The notes under the pieces: model-generated | The model's input: only the letters and a program-made list of their open reading frames with translations | Databases searched by the model: none | What the model was told of the DNA's origin: nothing | In this document: positions 1-11,799 of the stretch, one piece after another | Position numbering within the stretch: the first letter of the stretch is position 1 | Layout: the number at the start of each line of letters is the position of its first letter | Program-made: the position numbers and the translations under genes | Assembly (NCBI RefSeq): GCF_000203795.2 | Contig: NW_006281112.1 | Span: 284,452-348,451, forward strand | Source of the DNA: Batrachochytrium dendrobatidis JAM81 | Lineage: Eukaryota > Chytridiomycota > Chytridiomycetes > Rhizophydiales | DNA: 64,000 bases | Direction of reading: 5' to 3'

Positions 1-886
1 CTCTACAAGAAATACTATCCGATCGAGATATCTCATACGATCCCATTCGAAGAAAAGGTTGAAGCCATGAAGACCTGGTGGACGACTGCTCACAGCATTA
101 TTGTGGGAATGGGTCTTACACGGCAGGATATCAAGGATATGGTACAGTCTTCTCCCGTGGCTTTCCGGCCCAAGCTAAAGGAGTTTGTTGATTTATGTCA
201 CGCTCGAAATATTCCAGTCCTGATATTTTCTGCTGGACTAGCAGGTAATGTTATTATTATCAAGTGGTTATATCATGGTTTATGCCAAAAAAAGACAATC
301 AATGTTGCAGATTTATCAAATAGTTCCTATTTAATTCGTTGCTTCACTGTAATGCAGATGTGCTACAAGAGATTATGAATTCTGCTCAACTGATGCGAGA
401 CAATATGGATATTGTATCAAACAAAATGCGGTTTAAGGATGATGTTGCAATCGCTTTTGAAGATCCATTAATCCACACTTTCAACAAAAACGAAGCGACA
501 GTCAGCGGAACTGATCACCATACAAAGATTGGCGACCGTCATAATGTAGTAAGTTTAGATTGTTCTTTTCTAATTGTATTTTGGCTGATGTCTATCATCC
601 ATCAAGCGACAGTAACTTGAGTGTAAACAAGGCTGATTATTGTTATCTGACTTGATCGTTGTTTTTGTATAATATCTATGAAATTTGTCTTTAGATTCTG
701 ATGGGAGATTCACTTGGAGATCTGCGCATGGCCGACAAAGTCCATACGCATGTCAAACTTACAATTGGGTTTCTGAATCACGATCAAGATCTTTTTCTTG
801 ACCAATATGCAAAAGCCTTTGATATTGTTGTGCTGAACGATTCTTCTCTTGAATATGTTATACAGCTGATTACGAATTTATCGTGA
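1..886 (+). CDS. Cytosolic 5'-nucleotidase III (UMPH-1 family), 3' part
   Basis: The gene is cut at its 5' end by the window edge. Three exons can be joined in phase: 1-244, 358-548 and 695-886 (introns GT-AG), giving 208 C-terminal residues. The family is a HAD-type phosphatase that removes the 5'-phosphate from pyrimidine nucleotides (UMP, CMP) in the cytosol. Visible family features are a KYYPIEI segment followed by WW, the FSAGL motif (HAD motif II), and MGDSLGDLRMAD (HAD motif IV, metal-binding aspartates). The catalytic DxD motif I lies upstream of the window. Assignment rests on my recognition of the vertebrate NT5C3 pattern. An AATAAA-like signal overlaps the stop region (TGAATAAAC). 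Confidence 0.88.
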
Positions 887-1244
887 ATAAACATGATACT
901 GGGACTGCACGTTCTGAAAATGCGTGTATATCTGTACTCACTGTTGGATCAACTTTCTGTCAGTGATAGATTCAGATTGGATTACATCTGTGTTTGATCT
1001 ATTTTATTTATTCTGTTAGTCAATTTGGATTATAATTGAGGAACAACCAGACCAAGAATTGAGTACGAATACGGCTGTAAATACCTGCAAATACCTAATT
1101 GGCCTTGAACTGCCATTCGTATGAGAATCAAGTTTGCATAGTCTTTTAACAGCTTGAACGTTTCTTTTATTCGGACTTTGAATATTGTCAAGTATTATTT
1201 TTATTCAACTGAGCCTTGGATTAGCTCATTATTGATACAGCAGC
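887..1244. other. Intergenic region between 5'-nucleotidase and CEP104 genes
   Basis: No gene is visible. AT-rich spacer that must hold the terminator of the upstream gene and the CEP104 promoter. A short stretch near 1060 (GAATACGGCTGTAAAT) resembles the terminal sequence of the MITE-like family seen elsewhere in the window and may be a relic end. Confidence 0.5.
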
Positions 1245-4200
1245 ATGAAAGTGTCCAAGTTGGACTTTAAAATTCTTGGTTGTACAGGATATGATGAGCA
1301 ACATCCTCCATCTGAGTTGCATATCGACAAGCACACACCAACAGCTGTGGGCTGGCAGAGTGAAAGGTCCGAACATCAGCCTTGCTTCCAACTTGAATTT
1401 CAGTATTCTAAACAATGCTGGAATAAAACTGCTCATCCAACTTGAATCACACCATCTTGTATGCAAATGTATAGGTTTTGTCTGTTTCCGCAAGAATTAG
1501 TATTGCATTTGACTGTTGGACAATCTCGAATTTGCAAGATTCAACTGCTTGCTCATCATTTCAAGATTCCAACTCGTGTAGAAGTCCATCTGGCTACAGT
1601 TCCACAATTAACTGCATGGGGAGGATTCGGCCCAGGATTTTTAGAATCTGTCAAGTATCATCGTCTAGGGTATGTTTGTATTATGTAGCCCTGTTTTGAA
1701 GATAATCGGTCGCTTTAGTCATGTATTGTTTATTAAGCGTTTTTAAATCTACAGATTTGTATCCTTGGATGACAATGTGGCAAATGGATATCGAGCTCGT
1801 GAATTAAAGTCTATCCATTTGGATGGAAATGCTAATCTGATCAAACTTGTGCTGCACAAATGTCATGTAAATGCTCTTAATTTGTATAACCAGGCAAGTG
1901 TATACTTTGAATTTATCACATCAATGTTTTATAGCTGTACAAAATCTATTGCGTTGCAGCAAGCTTTAAAATCTAATTTAATGATATAATAGATTGGTTT
2001 AGTAGCAATCAATATTCTTGGAGCTGGCGTTGAGCCTGAAACTACATATCGTATCCCTTCACGACTGGACATGGTATAATTCAATCTCATCATGCATTTC
2101 CTAATGTCTAGCTTATTGTGCATATGTTTGAGTCCTATTTATTCAAAACTACATTAAACAAAAACATTGAAAACGTAGGATAACAGTGACTCAGCTTCAA
2201 ATAGACTATCCAAAGTTGTGTTGAAAGGGATCACTGACAAGTCGTCTATAGATGCTCAAACATCTCGCGATAAAGATTTATCATTTTCTGTAGAATACGA
2301 CAGACAAATATCCAATATTCTGTCACAACTTCAAAATGCCAAAGAGCAAGCCGTGCGAGGTATAAACTTTTAATAATCAGCTTGTATACATGCAATTATA
2401 ATCAAGCTATTCTAATTGCAGCATTCGATATGTATTGTTTCTTGAAATATTCAATTTGAATAGTGGAGCAGTATACTACTGCAAGGAAAATGAAGCAACT
2501 CTATACCGTATTTCTTGAGGTAAGCATGGTCAAGTTTAATAGCAGTAATACAAATGAACTAAACAATGGTCTCTATATTTCTACCTCAAATCTGAAGGGT
2601 GGGAATGAGATCTCGCGCTTGTCTTTTAAGAAGCGCCATGCTGTTCAAGTAGAGGACTTTGACACTGCTGAAAAATACCAAGTAAATTATGCCAACAGAG
2701 ATTCACTGCATATGATTGTATATGCGAATGAGAAAGGATAATCTTATTTTTGCAATCAATGCATAGTGCAAGGAAAATGATATCAGGACTGCCCTCTATA
2801 AAAATTTAACAGAGGCTGGATATGAAATTGCTAATGGAAATATAACGGAGATATTGACGGCAGAAATTACAACAGTTAAAAAAAAGCCACCATCACCGCC
2901 AATCTCACCAAAAAAATTGGCCAATATGCATTCTCAGGAGCAGCGTAGACATACTAACAGTCCAGATACTCGGGAAAAATCTCGCCTTGGAAATCAATTG
3001 CATTATCCATCTTCAACTATGAGTTTTGTGAACTCTGAGGAATTTGAAAGCAAAAAGCTACTGCATGTAGATTCAAATTTGGACACCAGTAAACCATCAG
3101 TATCATCTCCACCACTTCCTGTTTCAAAACAATTAGCAAAAATGCAGCAAACACAAGACCAAAGACAACCAATTATGCCACCTGATTCTTCTATTTCTGC
3201 AAACCAAAATTTTGAATTATCTACTACAGATACTGTGAATCTGCCATTGTCTCATTTATCCAGGAGCAAGAGCGCATTGTCATCAAAACACAGTTCTCAA
3301 TTGAATGATCAAATTCACGATTCTTTTGGAAGCCAAACTCTAGACGCATTTTCAGATGAGATGGCTGATCCCGAGCCTATCAATACAAATCAGGAAATAC
3401 AGTTTGCACTTCCCCTGCAGGAGTTTGGAATTACACTAGTTTCAAAAATATTAAGTCGTCAATTTCGACATCGAGAAAGCGGTCTTAATGATTTAATGAT
3501 GTTCATCACCCACTTGGATGATGTCGATACCATTGCACTAGAAACGATCAGAGCGGGATTTCAACTACTTACAAAGGTTCTCTGCGATACTCGAGAGCGT
3601 ACTAGTATTTTAGCTTTGACTGTGTTTTCCAAGTTTATGGGTAAGACATGCTACATAACATGAAATGATCAATTCCTACTTTTAGATTTTTGCCTAGTAG
3701 GCTTTAAACTGGGCTTTGCATACATAATTTCTAGTGTTGATTGCCAATGTTTTTAAAGCTGATCAGTGCATTTTTAAATCTGTCTATGTTGATATATGGG
3801 ATTGGCCAAACTAATTGGATTTTATTAGAAAAAGCAATAATGCATGATAAAAGCCATTCATCAATGGTTGCTGCGCTTGAGGAAAACATGTTCGCTACTT
3901 TACTATTTCGTGCTGGAGATTCAAACGTTCGTATAAAAAAAAGTTGTTTAGATGTTATTCATCAATGCATTAGTTCATATCATACTGCTGGACACGAAAG
4001 CAATAGTTTAGGATCAATTGTGCCTGCACTTGTTAAACCTTCTAGCATCAATGGAAAGTCGACGCTAGTTCATCATCGCCACATCAAAACTCGATTGGAT
4101 ATCATTTTAAACGTGTTGCAGCTTTATGGAGTGGATGATGGATCCAGTCGAAATCTTGCCAATGAAAAGATTGGACTGTCTTTTAAAGTGGGTTTAGAGC

Positions 4201-5384
4201 TGAACACTTGGCATTTTTACTAGGCTAACACTACTTTTGAAACAATAGGAAGTTTTACAATTTACCATACCGTATCTAGAGCACGTCAATAGTGATGTGC
4301 GAGACGCAGCCAGCACAGTCGTAGCGACTTTAGGTTTACAGGTTGGATCAGATTATGTATTGAAACATTTGAAGGGTATCCGAGATCAGCAAGTGCAGCA
4401 TATAAAAAGTAAAATGAGCTCGTATCAATACAAAGGTGATCAACATAGTTACTCAGGTAAATCAGTTTATTGTTGGTATTGGTATATAACTTGACAGAAC
4501 ATGGTGTTAAAAGGCAGTGTTTGATAATGCTACGCTACTATGATGGAAGTTTATTTAATGATTACAGCCAGATTATTAACTAAATATATCTGGCATTTAA
4601 ACTGAAACCAATCTAAAGTTAAAGCAGCCAAATCTCAAAAGCATGCGTCATTGCCACTAGATTCGGCAGTTTCAACACATAAAAGCAACATTGCCCGTGA
4701 AGAGTCTGATCAATCACTTCATGAATACATTCCATTTGACAAGCGGTGTATATTTTGCAACGAGTCAAATTCGAATTTTACAGAGGAAGCACTTGAGCGG
4801 CATTATTGGGAATCATGTCCATTGTTGACTAAATGTCCAAGATGTGGTTTGGTGAGTTTTTGGGCACGGTACTATGTGGAATTTTATTGAAAAATGCTAC
4901 AGCTACCTGATTTATGTATGCTGTCTAATGATACGAAATTTTCTCATTGCGATTACAATTATTTTAGATTACAGAGGTGCCAGCATTGACAGAACATTTA
5001 TTCAAGGATTGTGAATATGCTAGTACCATGCGACAATGCAGTCGATGCAAAACAGCAGTGCCTGAAACTCATCTCAAGCTGCATATGAGCAAGAAACAAT
5101 GTCCAGGCATGTATATTTACAAATCTCGATCGAGTTTTTTCATGCATGGTGACCCATTCACGATACTAACATGTTGATTGTTGTATAATGTATGGTTGAT
5201 TGGATTTGTGGTTGTAGTGTATAAAAAGGGTATGAGTCGATGTCCGCTGTGTCAGAATGACTTTACAGGAGTTTCTGCATTGAGATTGCATTTGACTACA
5301 GGTGCAGGCTGTAGTGCTAGCAGTCGCAAACCGAAATTGACATTACAAACTGTGTCGAAAACAAGAAATCATATCAAGCAATGA
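1245..5384 (+). CDS. CEP104: CEP104 homologue, ciliary/flagellar tip TOG-domain protein
   Basis: Thirteen exons join in phase: 1245-1366, 1475-1669, 1755-1893, 1993-2073, 2179-2359, 2464-2519, 2598-2681, 2773-3640, 3829-4187, 4249-4456, 4619-4851, 4968-5106, 5218-5384, giving 943 residues (human CEP104 is about 925). The N-terminal jelly-roll domain carries GWQSERFCLFPQE and RARELKS, followed by a short coiled coil, a Ser/Pro-rich linker, a TOG (HEAT-like) domain ending near FRAGDSNVR, and a C-terminal cysteine/histidine zinc-finger array (CIFCNESN, CPRCG, CSRCK, CPLCQ). In animals and algae the protein binds tubulin at the plus-end tip of the cilium. Two introns appear to be GC-AG (donors at 1894 and 5107). 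The last two coding exons lie in a duplicated block repeated at 11392. Exon 1's donor GTCCGA is weak but restores frame and homology. Confidence 0.93.
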
Positions 5385-5660
5385 ATACCACTGTAGTGTA
5401 GAGTGTGCATGCTATGCAAGTATCGGTCAAGTGATGAGTATGATTTTGAATTTTATTGAAACAGCCAAATTGATGGTTTGAATCAAGCTATTATGGAATC
5501 TGTTGGTGTGAGTTGTGTTTGGCAAAACATGCACGAAAGTCGGACATTGCAGTTTTACATTGTCTCCAGTCCTTTTTATCAAAATAACAATCCTGCAAGG
5601 CTTCATGCTGTGGAAAACATCCGCTCTGTTTGATTCTAGTAATCTATGGATCTTCGTCAG
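4977..5660 (+). repeat. 684-bp direct repeat, left copy
   Basis: Aligned by eye base for base with 11392-12075 at a constant offset of 6415, without gaps. I count 6 substitutions in 684 positions (about 99.1% identity). It contains most of CEP104 exon 12, the last intron, exon 13, the intergenic spacer and the 3' part of the convergent COA4 gene. Identity stops abruptly at both ends. Confidence 0.97.
5491..5660 (-). pseudogene. Truncated COA4 copy (3' fragment)
   Basis: This is the repeat-borne copy of the COA4 gene at 11906-12139. It keeps the codons for the twin CX9C helices and the stop codon but has lost about 21 N-terminal codons where the repeat ends. The tryptophan codon of the DEDPW segment is TAG here (TGG in the intact copy). 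With a missing start and an in-frame stop it cannot make the normal protein. Confidence 0.88.
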
Positions 5661-5842
5661 CCAACTTTGATACAATCGTCCAATAAGCTTAAATTTTTAC
5701 ATCTGTATACCTATTACTCTACATTGCTGGCATACCAAGTGCAAGACAGTTTATAAGCATGTTACAAATATTAGTAAGATGAATCAGTGGTTGCATTAAA
5801 ATGTAGCACTTTATTTTTATGGTTTTATACAGCATTCAAGTC

Positions 5843-6952
5843 TTAATATTTTAAAATAACACGATCGTGGCCTGCCATATCTTGCACTAAATCAGTGCGT
5901 CGCCATTGTCGATTTCCAAGTTGTGATTTTACAGCAGAGCCTTGGGTGTTTCCAATCTCAAAAACGATCCGAGGTAGATCATATTGTTGACAAGCATGAC
6001 TTAGTGGGAGTAGTAGATCGTCGGCAAGTTCCTCAATGCGCCTATAAAACCGAATTCCATGTTCATCAGATGCCAGCAGAGCACGTTGATCTTCCCACAT
6101 CTTGACACTCGAGTCTAAACTGTCATATTCAGTTGGTGATATATAAGGAGGGTTGGATATGATCATGTCGAATCTAGGATCGACTAGATTTGGCAAGCGA
6201 GATGACATTTGGCTGAGCAAACGACCAACAAACTCATTGTCAAAGAGATCACCTTGATCAAAAAACAACTGTTGGGAACTGCCGTTTCCAACACATCCTA
6301 TCATTAGCTTTCTCTGGTTGAATCTTGCCAACAGGATAGCAGACAAAGAGATGTCCACACCAACTATATGGGCGTGTATGCCAAGTTTTTTTGATAGTGC
6401 AAGTGAGATGCATCCAGAGCCAGAGCACAGTTCCAGAATACGCAGTGGTTTAGGTAGTTGTTGGTTGGCAGTCTTGGCATGAATGCGATCAGCCAGGCTC
6501 AAAGTCCATTCTTCTGTCTCCCAGCGAGGAATAAGAGTTGGTCGTCGAACAGAGATGTCAAGACCACAAAAGGGTTGAGTGCCTAGAATATACTGTAATG
6601 GCTTATGAGCAATACATCTGTCATGGATCCATCTGTCTAGTCGAAGCTGCTCAATAGATGAGAGTCTAGATAGTACAACCTGCTCTACAGCAGCAGGAGA
6701 ATCAATGACTGACGGAGAGGACAGTTCATTGAGCACTTGAGATACAGACTGGCGAGCAGCTGGACAGTGCAGCTTGTGATGGATGCCAGCGGCCTGTCTG
6801 CGACTTGAGAAAGAACCCAATCTGCGACGAACAATAGCTTCTGTCAACCACCGCAACTCACAGGAAGCTTGAGCAATGCTCCCATCACATACAGTAGCTA
6901 GTTTCTCTATCCTAGTGACAGTTTTGATAGTCAACCAATATCCAAACTGCAT
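5843..6952 (-). CDS. HemK/PrmC-type release factor glutamine methyltransferase
   Basis: Single exon, 369 residues. HemK-family enzymes methylate the glutamine of the GGQ motif in class 1 translation release factors using S-adenosylmethionine. The SAM-binding motif ELCSGSGCISLAL and the catalytic NPPY tetrapeptide (ISNPPYISP) are both present, and the N-terminal helical PrmC domain has the conserved QYILG segment and PRWETEEW. The basic, hydroxylated N-terminus with no acidic cluster would fit a mitochondrial form (MTQ1/HEMK1), but targeting is inference. The first ATG is used because similarity to the family begins shortly after it. It lies inside the block flanked by the 684-bp repeats. Confidence 0.9.
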   Translation of the reverse strand: MQFGYWLTIKTVTRIEKLATVCDGSIAQASCELRWLTEAIVRRRLGSFSSRRQAAGIHHKLHCPAARQSVSQVLNELSSPSVIDSPAAVEQVVLSRLSSIEQLRLDRWIHDRCIAHKPLQYILGTQPFCGLDISVRRPTLIPRWETEEWTLSLADRIHAKTANQQLPKPLRILELCSGSGCISLALSKKLGIHAHIVGVDISLSAILLARFNQRKLMIGCVGNGSSQQLFFDQGDLFDNEFVGRLLSQMSSRLPNLVDPRFDMIISNPPYISPTEYDSLDSSVKMWEDQRALLASDEHGIRFYRRIEELADDLLLPLSHACQQYDLPRIVFEIGNTQGSAVKSQLGNRQWRRTDLVQDMAGHDRVILKY

Positions 6953-7052
6953 TCCAGCAAAGACAGGATCTAATCCAAACCACTCTCACTATAGACTTAT
7001 ATATCAAAACTAACAGAAAACTATCGATTGTTTAGTATAGAATTAAATAAGA

Positions 7053-7512
7053 TCAAGCACTGCTCGAAGTATTCCATCGTTGTCGTCGCTGCTGTTCTAC
7101 TCGCATGGCAGCTTCCATTCTGCGATCAAACTTGATTCTATCCCTGTGTAACTGGTACGAATAGTGAATCATGACATTGGAAAAGCATAGGGTAGTCACT
7201 ACCTTCCACGTATGGAATAGAGTGAGTATAACGAGTCCATTACATATGTATAGATAATGGCTTACATGCACTGATGACTCCGGTAGCGTATCTGGACTGC
7301 TTAGTAACTGAACATATAGCAAAGGCAGCAGCTCCAGCTAAAATGAGAGTGTCAGATTTAGTCGAGTACAGGAACGTTGACAACAACATCAACTCACAGA
7401 CAACACCAGCAATAGCACCATGAATATATGAAGAGTTAATTCCACTGTCCAGTTGCTCTTGAAAGTACTGGTCGCTGTGATACTCGATTGGCTGTTGGCT
7501 TGTGTCTGTCAT
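7053..7512 (-). CDS. COX20: Cytochrome c oxidase assembly factor COX20
   Basis: Three exons on the minus strand: 7512-7398, 7337-7266 and 7198-7053, giving 110 residues. COX20 is a mitochondrial inner-membrane chaperone that binds newly made Cox2 during complex IV assembly. The spliced product aligns without gaps in its core to human COX20 as I remember it: IHGAIAGVVSGAAAF (first membrane helix), a basic loop with KQSR, a second helix ending in HYSYQLHRDRI, then a charged tail. All donors and acceptors are GT-AG and in phase. The protein is short, so the family call depends on this pattern and the two predicted helices. Confidence 0.78.
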
Positions 7513-8388
7513 GGCAAATAAACTAATGCTTTACATAAAATGGAACACTATCTTGCAGTCACTATTTTGCTTTTGAATAACCAATTGCTTGAATACTCGT
7601 TATGCTTTCCTATTGGAAATTGATATTCTCGATCCAAACGCAACGTTCATTATATAAAATTAAATTATAATCTTGAACTGGATTTGTCCTGATTTGGCAT
7701 ACATTAGCGATCATCAAATCCATCATTCATTGTCATCCAGATATTGAGTTTGACTGCTCTGATGTTCGGGACAATACATTTTAAACTAAAGCTAGTTGAT
7801 TTTAAATCTCGACCCAATTCCATCATCCTCAATCATCAATATTCCGGTACGCCATTTACTATGGCGGCTACTTTAACACTCATCAAATCGTCGTCCTTTA
7901 CTACTATTGCTATAAACTCAATAGATTTGACTAGCCGGGCACAAGACATGATTCAACGTACACTCTCGAGTTTAGCTATTACTTTTAAAAACTAGTGTAT
8001 TGTAAATACATCTTGTGAGGAACACATTGCAGTCATGTATCTATTGACCTATTGTTTGTTTGGATCAAATAGCCATGATCAACTAAATAATATAATCATG
8101 GTTCACGCAAGATTCTTTTAGACAGCTCAGCAGCTATTGGTGCTGAATAAGAGGTGTGGTATATGGCCATGAGCACATTCTTAGATTTGCTGTTGCATCT
8201 GGAGATACTATGTATACCTTTAGATTGAATGTATCTGGTCAGTTGAACATCAACCCAACAATTTTATTCATCCAGTAGAATCAGATTTGAGTTGATTTAT
8301 CAGCCACTAACTTTTAAGAACCACAACCAAGTATCTTGGCAGAAAATGGCACAAGTATGCGACCACCAAAAATCACAGGTCAATCCAT
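7513..8388. other. Intergenic region with a possible small ORF and a MITE-like end
   Basis: About 880 bases with no recognisable gene. At 7533-7640 the sequence ACACTATCTTGCAGTCAC and following bases resemble the left part of the MITE-like family (compare 18711-18735). An ATG-initiated frame at 7762-7995 (+, 77 codons) has no family resemblance that I can see and no convincing exon partners; I do not call it a gene. Confidence 0.4.
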
Positions 8389-9928
8389 TCACAAAGTAGT
8401 AATTTTTGACGACTCGTAAATAGCAACCCATTCCTTGAATCGCTCCTCCTCACTTGCAGCCATCTTGTATGTATGCAGTCCTATTACAGGAAATTTGCTT
8501 CCACGGACATCGTCAATAAATGTTGATAATCCAGTAACCGCCTGCTCACCAATATTGGCATACACTTTTGAAAACCTAGCAAACAAATGTATCAATTCTA
8601 TTGCTCAGATTTCAAGACACGGAATATCGCTTACTTTGGTGAAAGTTTATCGTATATCCCAAGAATATCCATCATCACAAGGACTTGACCAGATACATCG
8701 GGTCCAGCGCCAATTCCAATTGTAGGAATACTAAGTTGATCGGTAATGAACTTGGCCACCGGGTATGGTATTGCTTCGAGTACAATAGAGAAGCATCCCG
8801 CATCTTGTAGTGCCAATGCATCCTGCAACATTTTCTGCGCCTAAATGTATTTACATTTTGATAGAATACACCAAATCAATTCAGTTGCTTTACAGTCGTG
8901 TTCATCATCCAAGCTGAGATCATTACTACCTTGTCCAATGTCTTTCCTTGCACTTTGAATCCACCCAATGATGTCTGACGCTGTGGAGTAAGACCAATAT
9001 GACCCATAACTGGAATACCCACATCGGTCAGTCGCTTGATCGTGTCCTTGAGCTCAATCCCACCTTCAAGCTTTACTGCCTCTACATTTCCTTCATGAAT
9101 ATATCGAATGGCATTCTTAAGAGCAACTTCAGGACTGACTTCATATGTGCCGAATGGCATATCGCCTACTAGAAATGCGCACTTTGAGCTTCTAGCCACT
9201 GCCCGAGTATGATGAATCATGTCCTATAAAGATTGCAGCCCATGAGTGCAATGTCATCAAGTTTATAATTCCCAAAATAGACATTAGACAATCAAGTCAA
9301 ACAACTCTCAATAAATCAGCATGAATAGATTAAAGCCTGCATACCTCAAAAGTGATTTTGTTGGTAGATTCGTATCCCAAGCCGACCATAGCAAGTGAAT
9401 CTCCAACCAAACAGATATCAAATCCAGCGCGCTCAACAAGCAACCCAGTTGGATAATCGTGTGCTGTCATGACTGTAATGGGAGTCTTTGTGTTGTACAA
9501 CTTGCGCAGGGCAGTGATTGTGACCTTTTTGCGACTCTCTCCGGCTGAACCGTCTGTATATTCATACACCAGGTTATTGTATAAACATGTCAGGACTGGA
9601 TTGGAATGGTCTGGCTGCAGACACGGCTTTAAATATCACAAAATATAGAATAACGATTCATACACAATCGAATCCATAATTCACTAAATCTATCCACCGC
9701 ACCTTTGGACTTTGACGGACCTTCAGAATGTGCTGTTGGAGCAGGATATGAACTGTAAGTTCTAATTGATTGTGGGCAAGCTAAACAAGCAAGAATAGTC
9801 GACTGTGCATTGCGAGTATAGTTGGTAGCTATTGGATGAAGAGTATGTGTTCCTGTTACTATCCTATTCATTAACTTGCTATGTTTAAACGGCATGCATT
9901 GTCGAATGAGCTGTTGTCGGTACATCAT
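8389..9928 (-). CDS. panB: 3-methyl-2-oxobutanoate hydroxymethyltransferase (ketopantoate synthesis)
   Basis: Five minus-strand exons join in phase: 9928-9703, 9553-9345, 9223-8930, 8840-8635, 8575-8389, giving 373 residues. The enzyme adds a hydroxymethyl group from methylene-tetrahydrofolate to 2-oxoisovalerate, the first committed step to pantothenate and CoA. Seen: TVMTAHDYP, a [15 protein letters not shown] metal/substrate site, [24 protein letters not shown] and [12 protein letters not shown], all family signatures. The first about 75 residues are rich in Arg, Ser and Thr with few acids, typical of a mitochondrial presequence; location is inferred. All introns are GT-AG. Confidence 0.95.
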
Positions 9929-10076
9929 TGCTAATTCTTGTCAATACCAAAAGTCAACGGACAAACTGTTCGGTAAACGCGAATATCTACTATATGTTGA
10001 AAAAAATTCAAATGTAAACCCACTCGACACTAATATTTATTTGTATTTATTACTGCAAGACTTTCCATCAAGTCTA

Positions 10077-11194
10077 TTACTCGAGTAATTCTTCTACGCG
10101 AAGTCGGTCTTTTTCGCTAAACATTCGACCTACTTTTGGCATATTGGATCTGAGAACAAGGTGTTCTTTGAGTCGAATGGCATCAATTGATGTAGTTTGT
10201 CCTTCTACTAAAAACTGAAGCTCATCTTCCTATTAAGTCAGAGCATTTGAAGGGTTGATTAGATTGGCCAACATTGTTTTAAAGTCAGATTAATTACAAT
10301 TCAAGCCATTTCAGCACTTGCCCTAGTATCCATAATCTTTTTTACTTTTTCTTTCATTCGTATTCTAGCAATGGCTGCACTTTGCTGTCCGATTAGCTGT
10401 TTGGCTGGATCTTCAACTGCCTTGTGTAGTAAATTCCACTTTTTGCGTGCTGTCTCGATAATGGTTTGAATTCGGAGATGCTCATCTCGCAACCACTTTC
10501 GAGATCGCCTTTCACTGTTTCCAATTTGCTCAATGACATGAAACGATGGTTTTTCATACGACATATATTTGGCTTTGGTGAGCATATCCAATCGATTCAA
10601 TTGGCGTGTTGTCAATTGAGATGGATTGAAACTTGATTTTGATGAAAGCTGGAATGGAGTGTACGAAGTGGTATCTATACCCAGTCTTACATCTGCCTCT
10701 TTTTTGTTTGCAGAGGCAGTATGCATGGGAATACTGCCACTTGCGCCGTGAGCAGATGTGATGGACATGGCTCGTTGTAGATTTCCCTGACCACGTTGTC
10801 GAATTGGCAAAAGCCCGCTCTGTGGACTAGGTGCTACACTCCCAATGGTATTTATTCCATTTTCTTTGATGGTGCAGGCACGACCGTGATCAGGATAATT
10901 TAAACTAGTGCCGCTATTGCTATTGATATCTAATGAGATATTACTATTGGATGTGATCTTGCTATGCGGACTAGATTTGATAGCAATCCTAAACTCCTCT
11001 TGGTCTTCGCCATCCGAATCTGAATGCATTGTCATTCGTTTGGATGACTTGTGGTATGTTTTGTTGATGTACTGGGCTGCAGCTGAGCGCTGAAATCGCT
11101 TTGACATGACAAGGGGCATTTCTTCTGGCATACTAGATGGGTATTTTTCTGAAAGATTATATCTAGCTCGTATACTGATCAAAGGAAGCCCCAT
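10077..11194 (-). CDS. Unknown protein with disordered N-terminus and basic coiled-coil C-terminus
   Basis: Two exons, 11194-10322 and 10229-10077, joined through a GC-AG intron (donor GCAAGT) that restores frame and gives 341 residues; without splicing the first exon ends in a stop 5 codons after the donor. Residues 1 to about 190 are Ser/Asn-rich and low in hydrophobics (probably disordered). From about residue 200 the protein is helical and highly charged, with segments such as RSRKWLRDEHLRIQ and a conserved-looking C-terminus (SNMPKVGRMFSEKDRLR). I do not recognise the family. Flagellar genes lie on both sides, so a structural role in the flagellum is conceivable but not shown. Confidence 0.7.
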
Positions 11195-11391
11195 TTATTT
11201 AGTATTGACCTGTATCGTGTTTTATACTTTTAATGAAAAAGTAAATCTAAATTTTGGATCAACATAATTCATCGAGGTTTAATACGTGTACAAAATAAAA
11301 ACTCGAATAACCAGCATATTTCTATTGGTAAACCTGTATGATTTCAAAGTGTAGTCGTAGTCAAATCATGTATATATCAGGACAATTAAAA

Positions 11392-11799
11392 GTGCCAGCA
11401 TTGACAGAACATTTATTCAAGGATTGTGAATATGCTAGTACCATGCGACAATGCAGTCGATGCAAAACAGCAGTGCCTGAAACTCATCTCAAGCTGCATA
11501 TGAGCAAGAAACAATGTCCAGGCATGTATATTTACAAATCTCGATCGAGTTTTTCCATTCATGGTGACCCATTCACGATACTAACATGTTGATTGTTGTA
11601 TAATGTATGGTTGATTGGATTTGTGGTTGTAGTGTATAAAAAGGGTATGAGTCGATGTCCGCTGTGTCAGAATGACTTTACAGGAGTTTCTGCATTGAGA
11701 TTGCATTTGACTACAGGTGCAGGCTGTAGTGCTAGCAGTCGCAAACCGAAATTGACATTACAAACTGTGTCGAAAACAAGAAATCATATCAAGCAATAA
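11392..11799 (+). pseudogene. CEP104 3'-terminal fragment (two last exons)
   Basis: Near-identical copy of the end of CEP104 (exon 12 from its fourth codon, last intron, exon 13), carried by the repeat. It has no promoter-proximal exons. An open frame from 11338 reads into it from unrelated upstream sequence but there is no sign that this is a gene. The stop codon is TAA here and TGA in the full gene. Confidence 0.9.

Noticed and set aside
3735..3828. An extra CEP104 exon starting at 3735
   Set aside because: It reads plausibly for a few codons but then meets a stop (3813 region) and no internal intron restores phase. A single intron 3641-3828 keeps phase and gives the exact spacing of the TOG domain.
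5107..5217. GT donor at 5111 for the last CEP104 intron
   Set aside because: It leaves phase 2, and no acceptor with the matching phase exists before exon 13. The GC donor at 5107 fits phase and the zinc-finger spacing.
7762..7995. 77-codon plus-strand frame between COX20 and panB
   Set aside because: No recognisable product, no clear exon partners, and the surrounding sequence looks intergenic. Left as a note only.
11338..11592. A short independent gene at 11338 with CEP104-like zinc finger
   Set aside because: The first 18 codons are unrelated sequence abutting the repeat edge; the remainder is the duplicated exon reading on into the intron. More likely a fragment than a gene.
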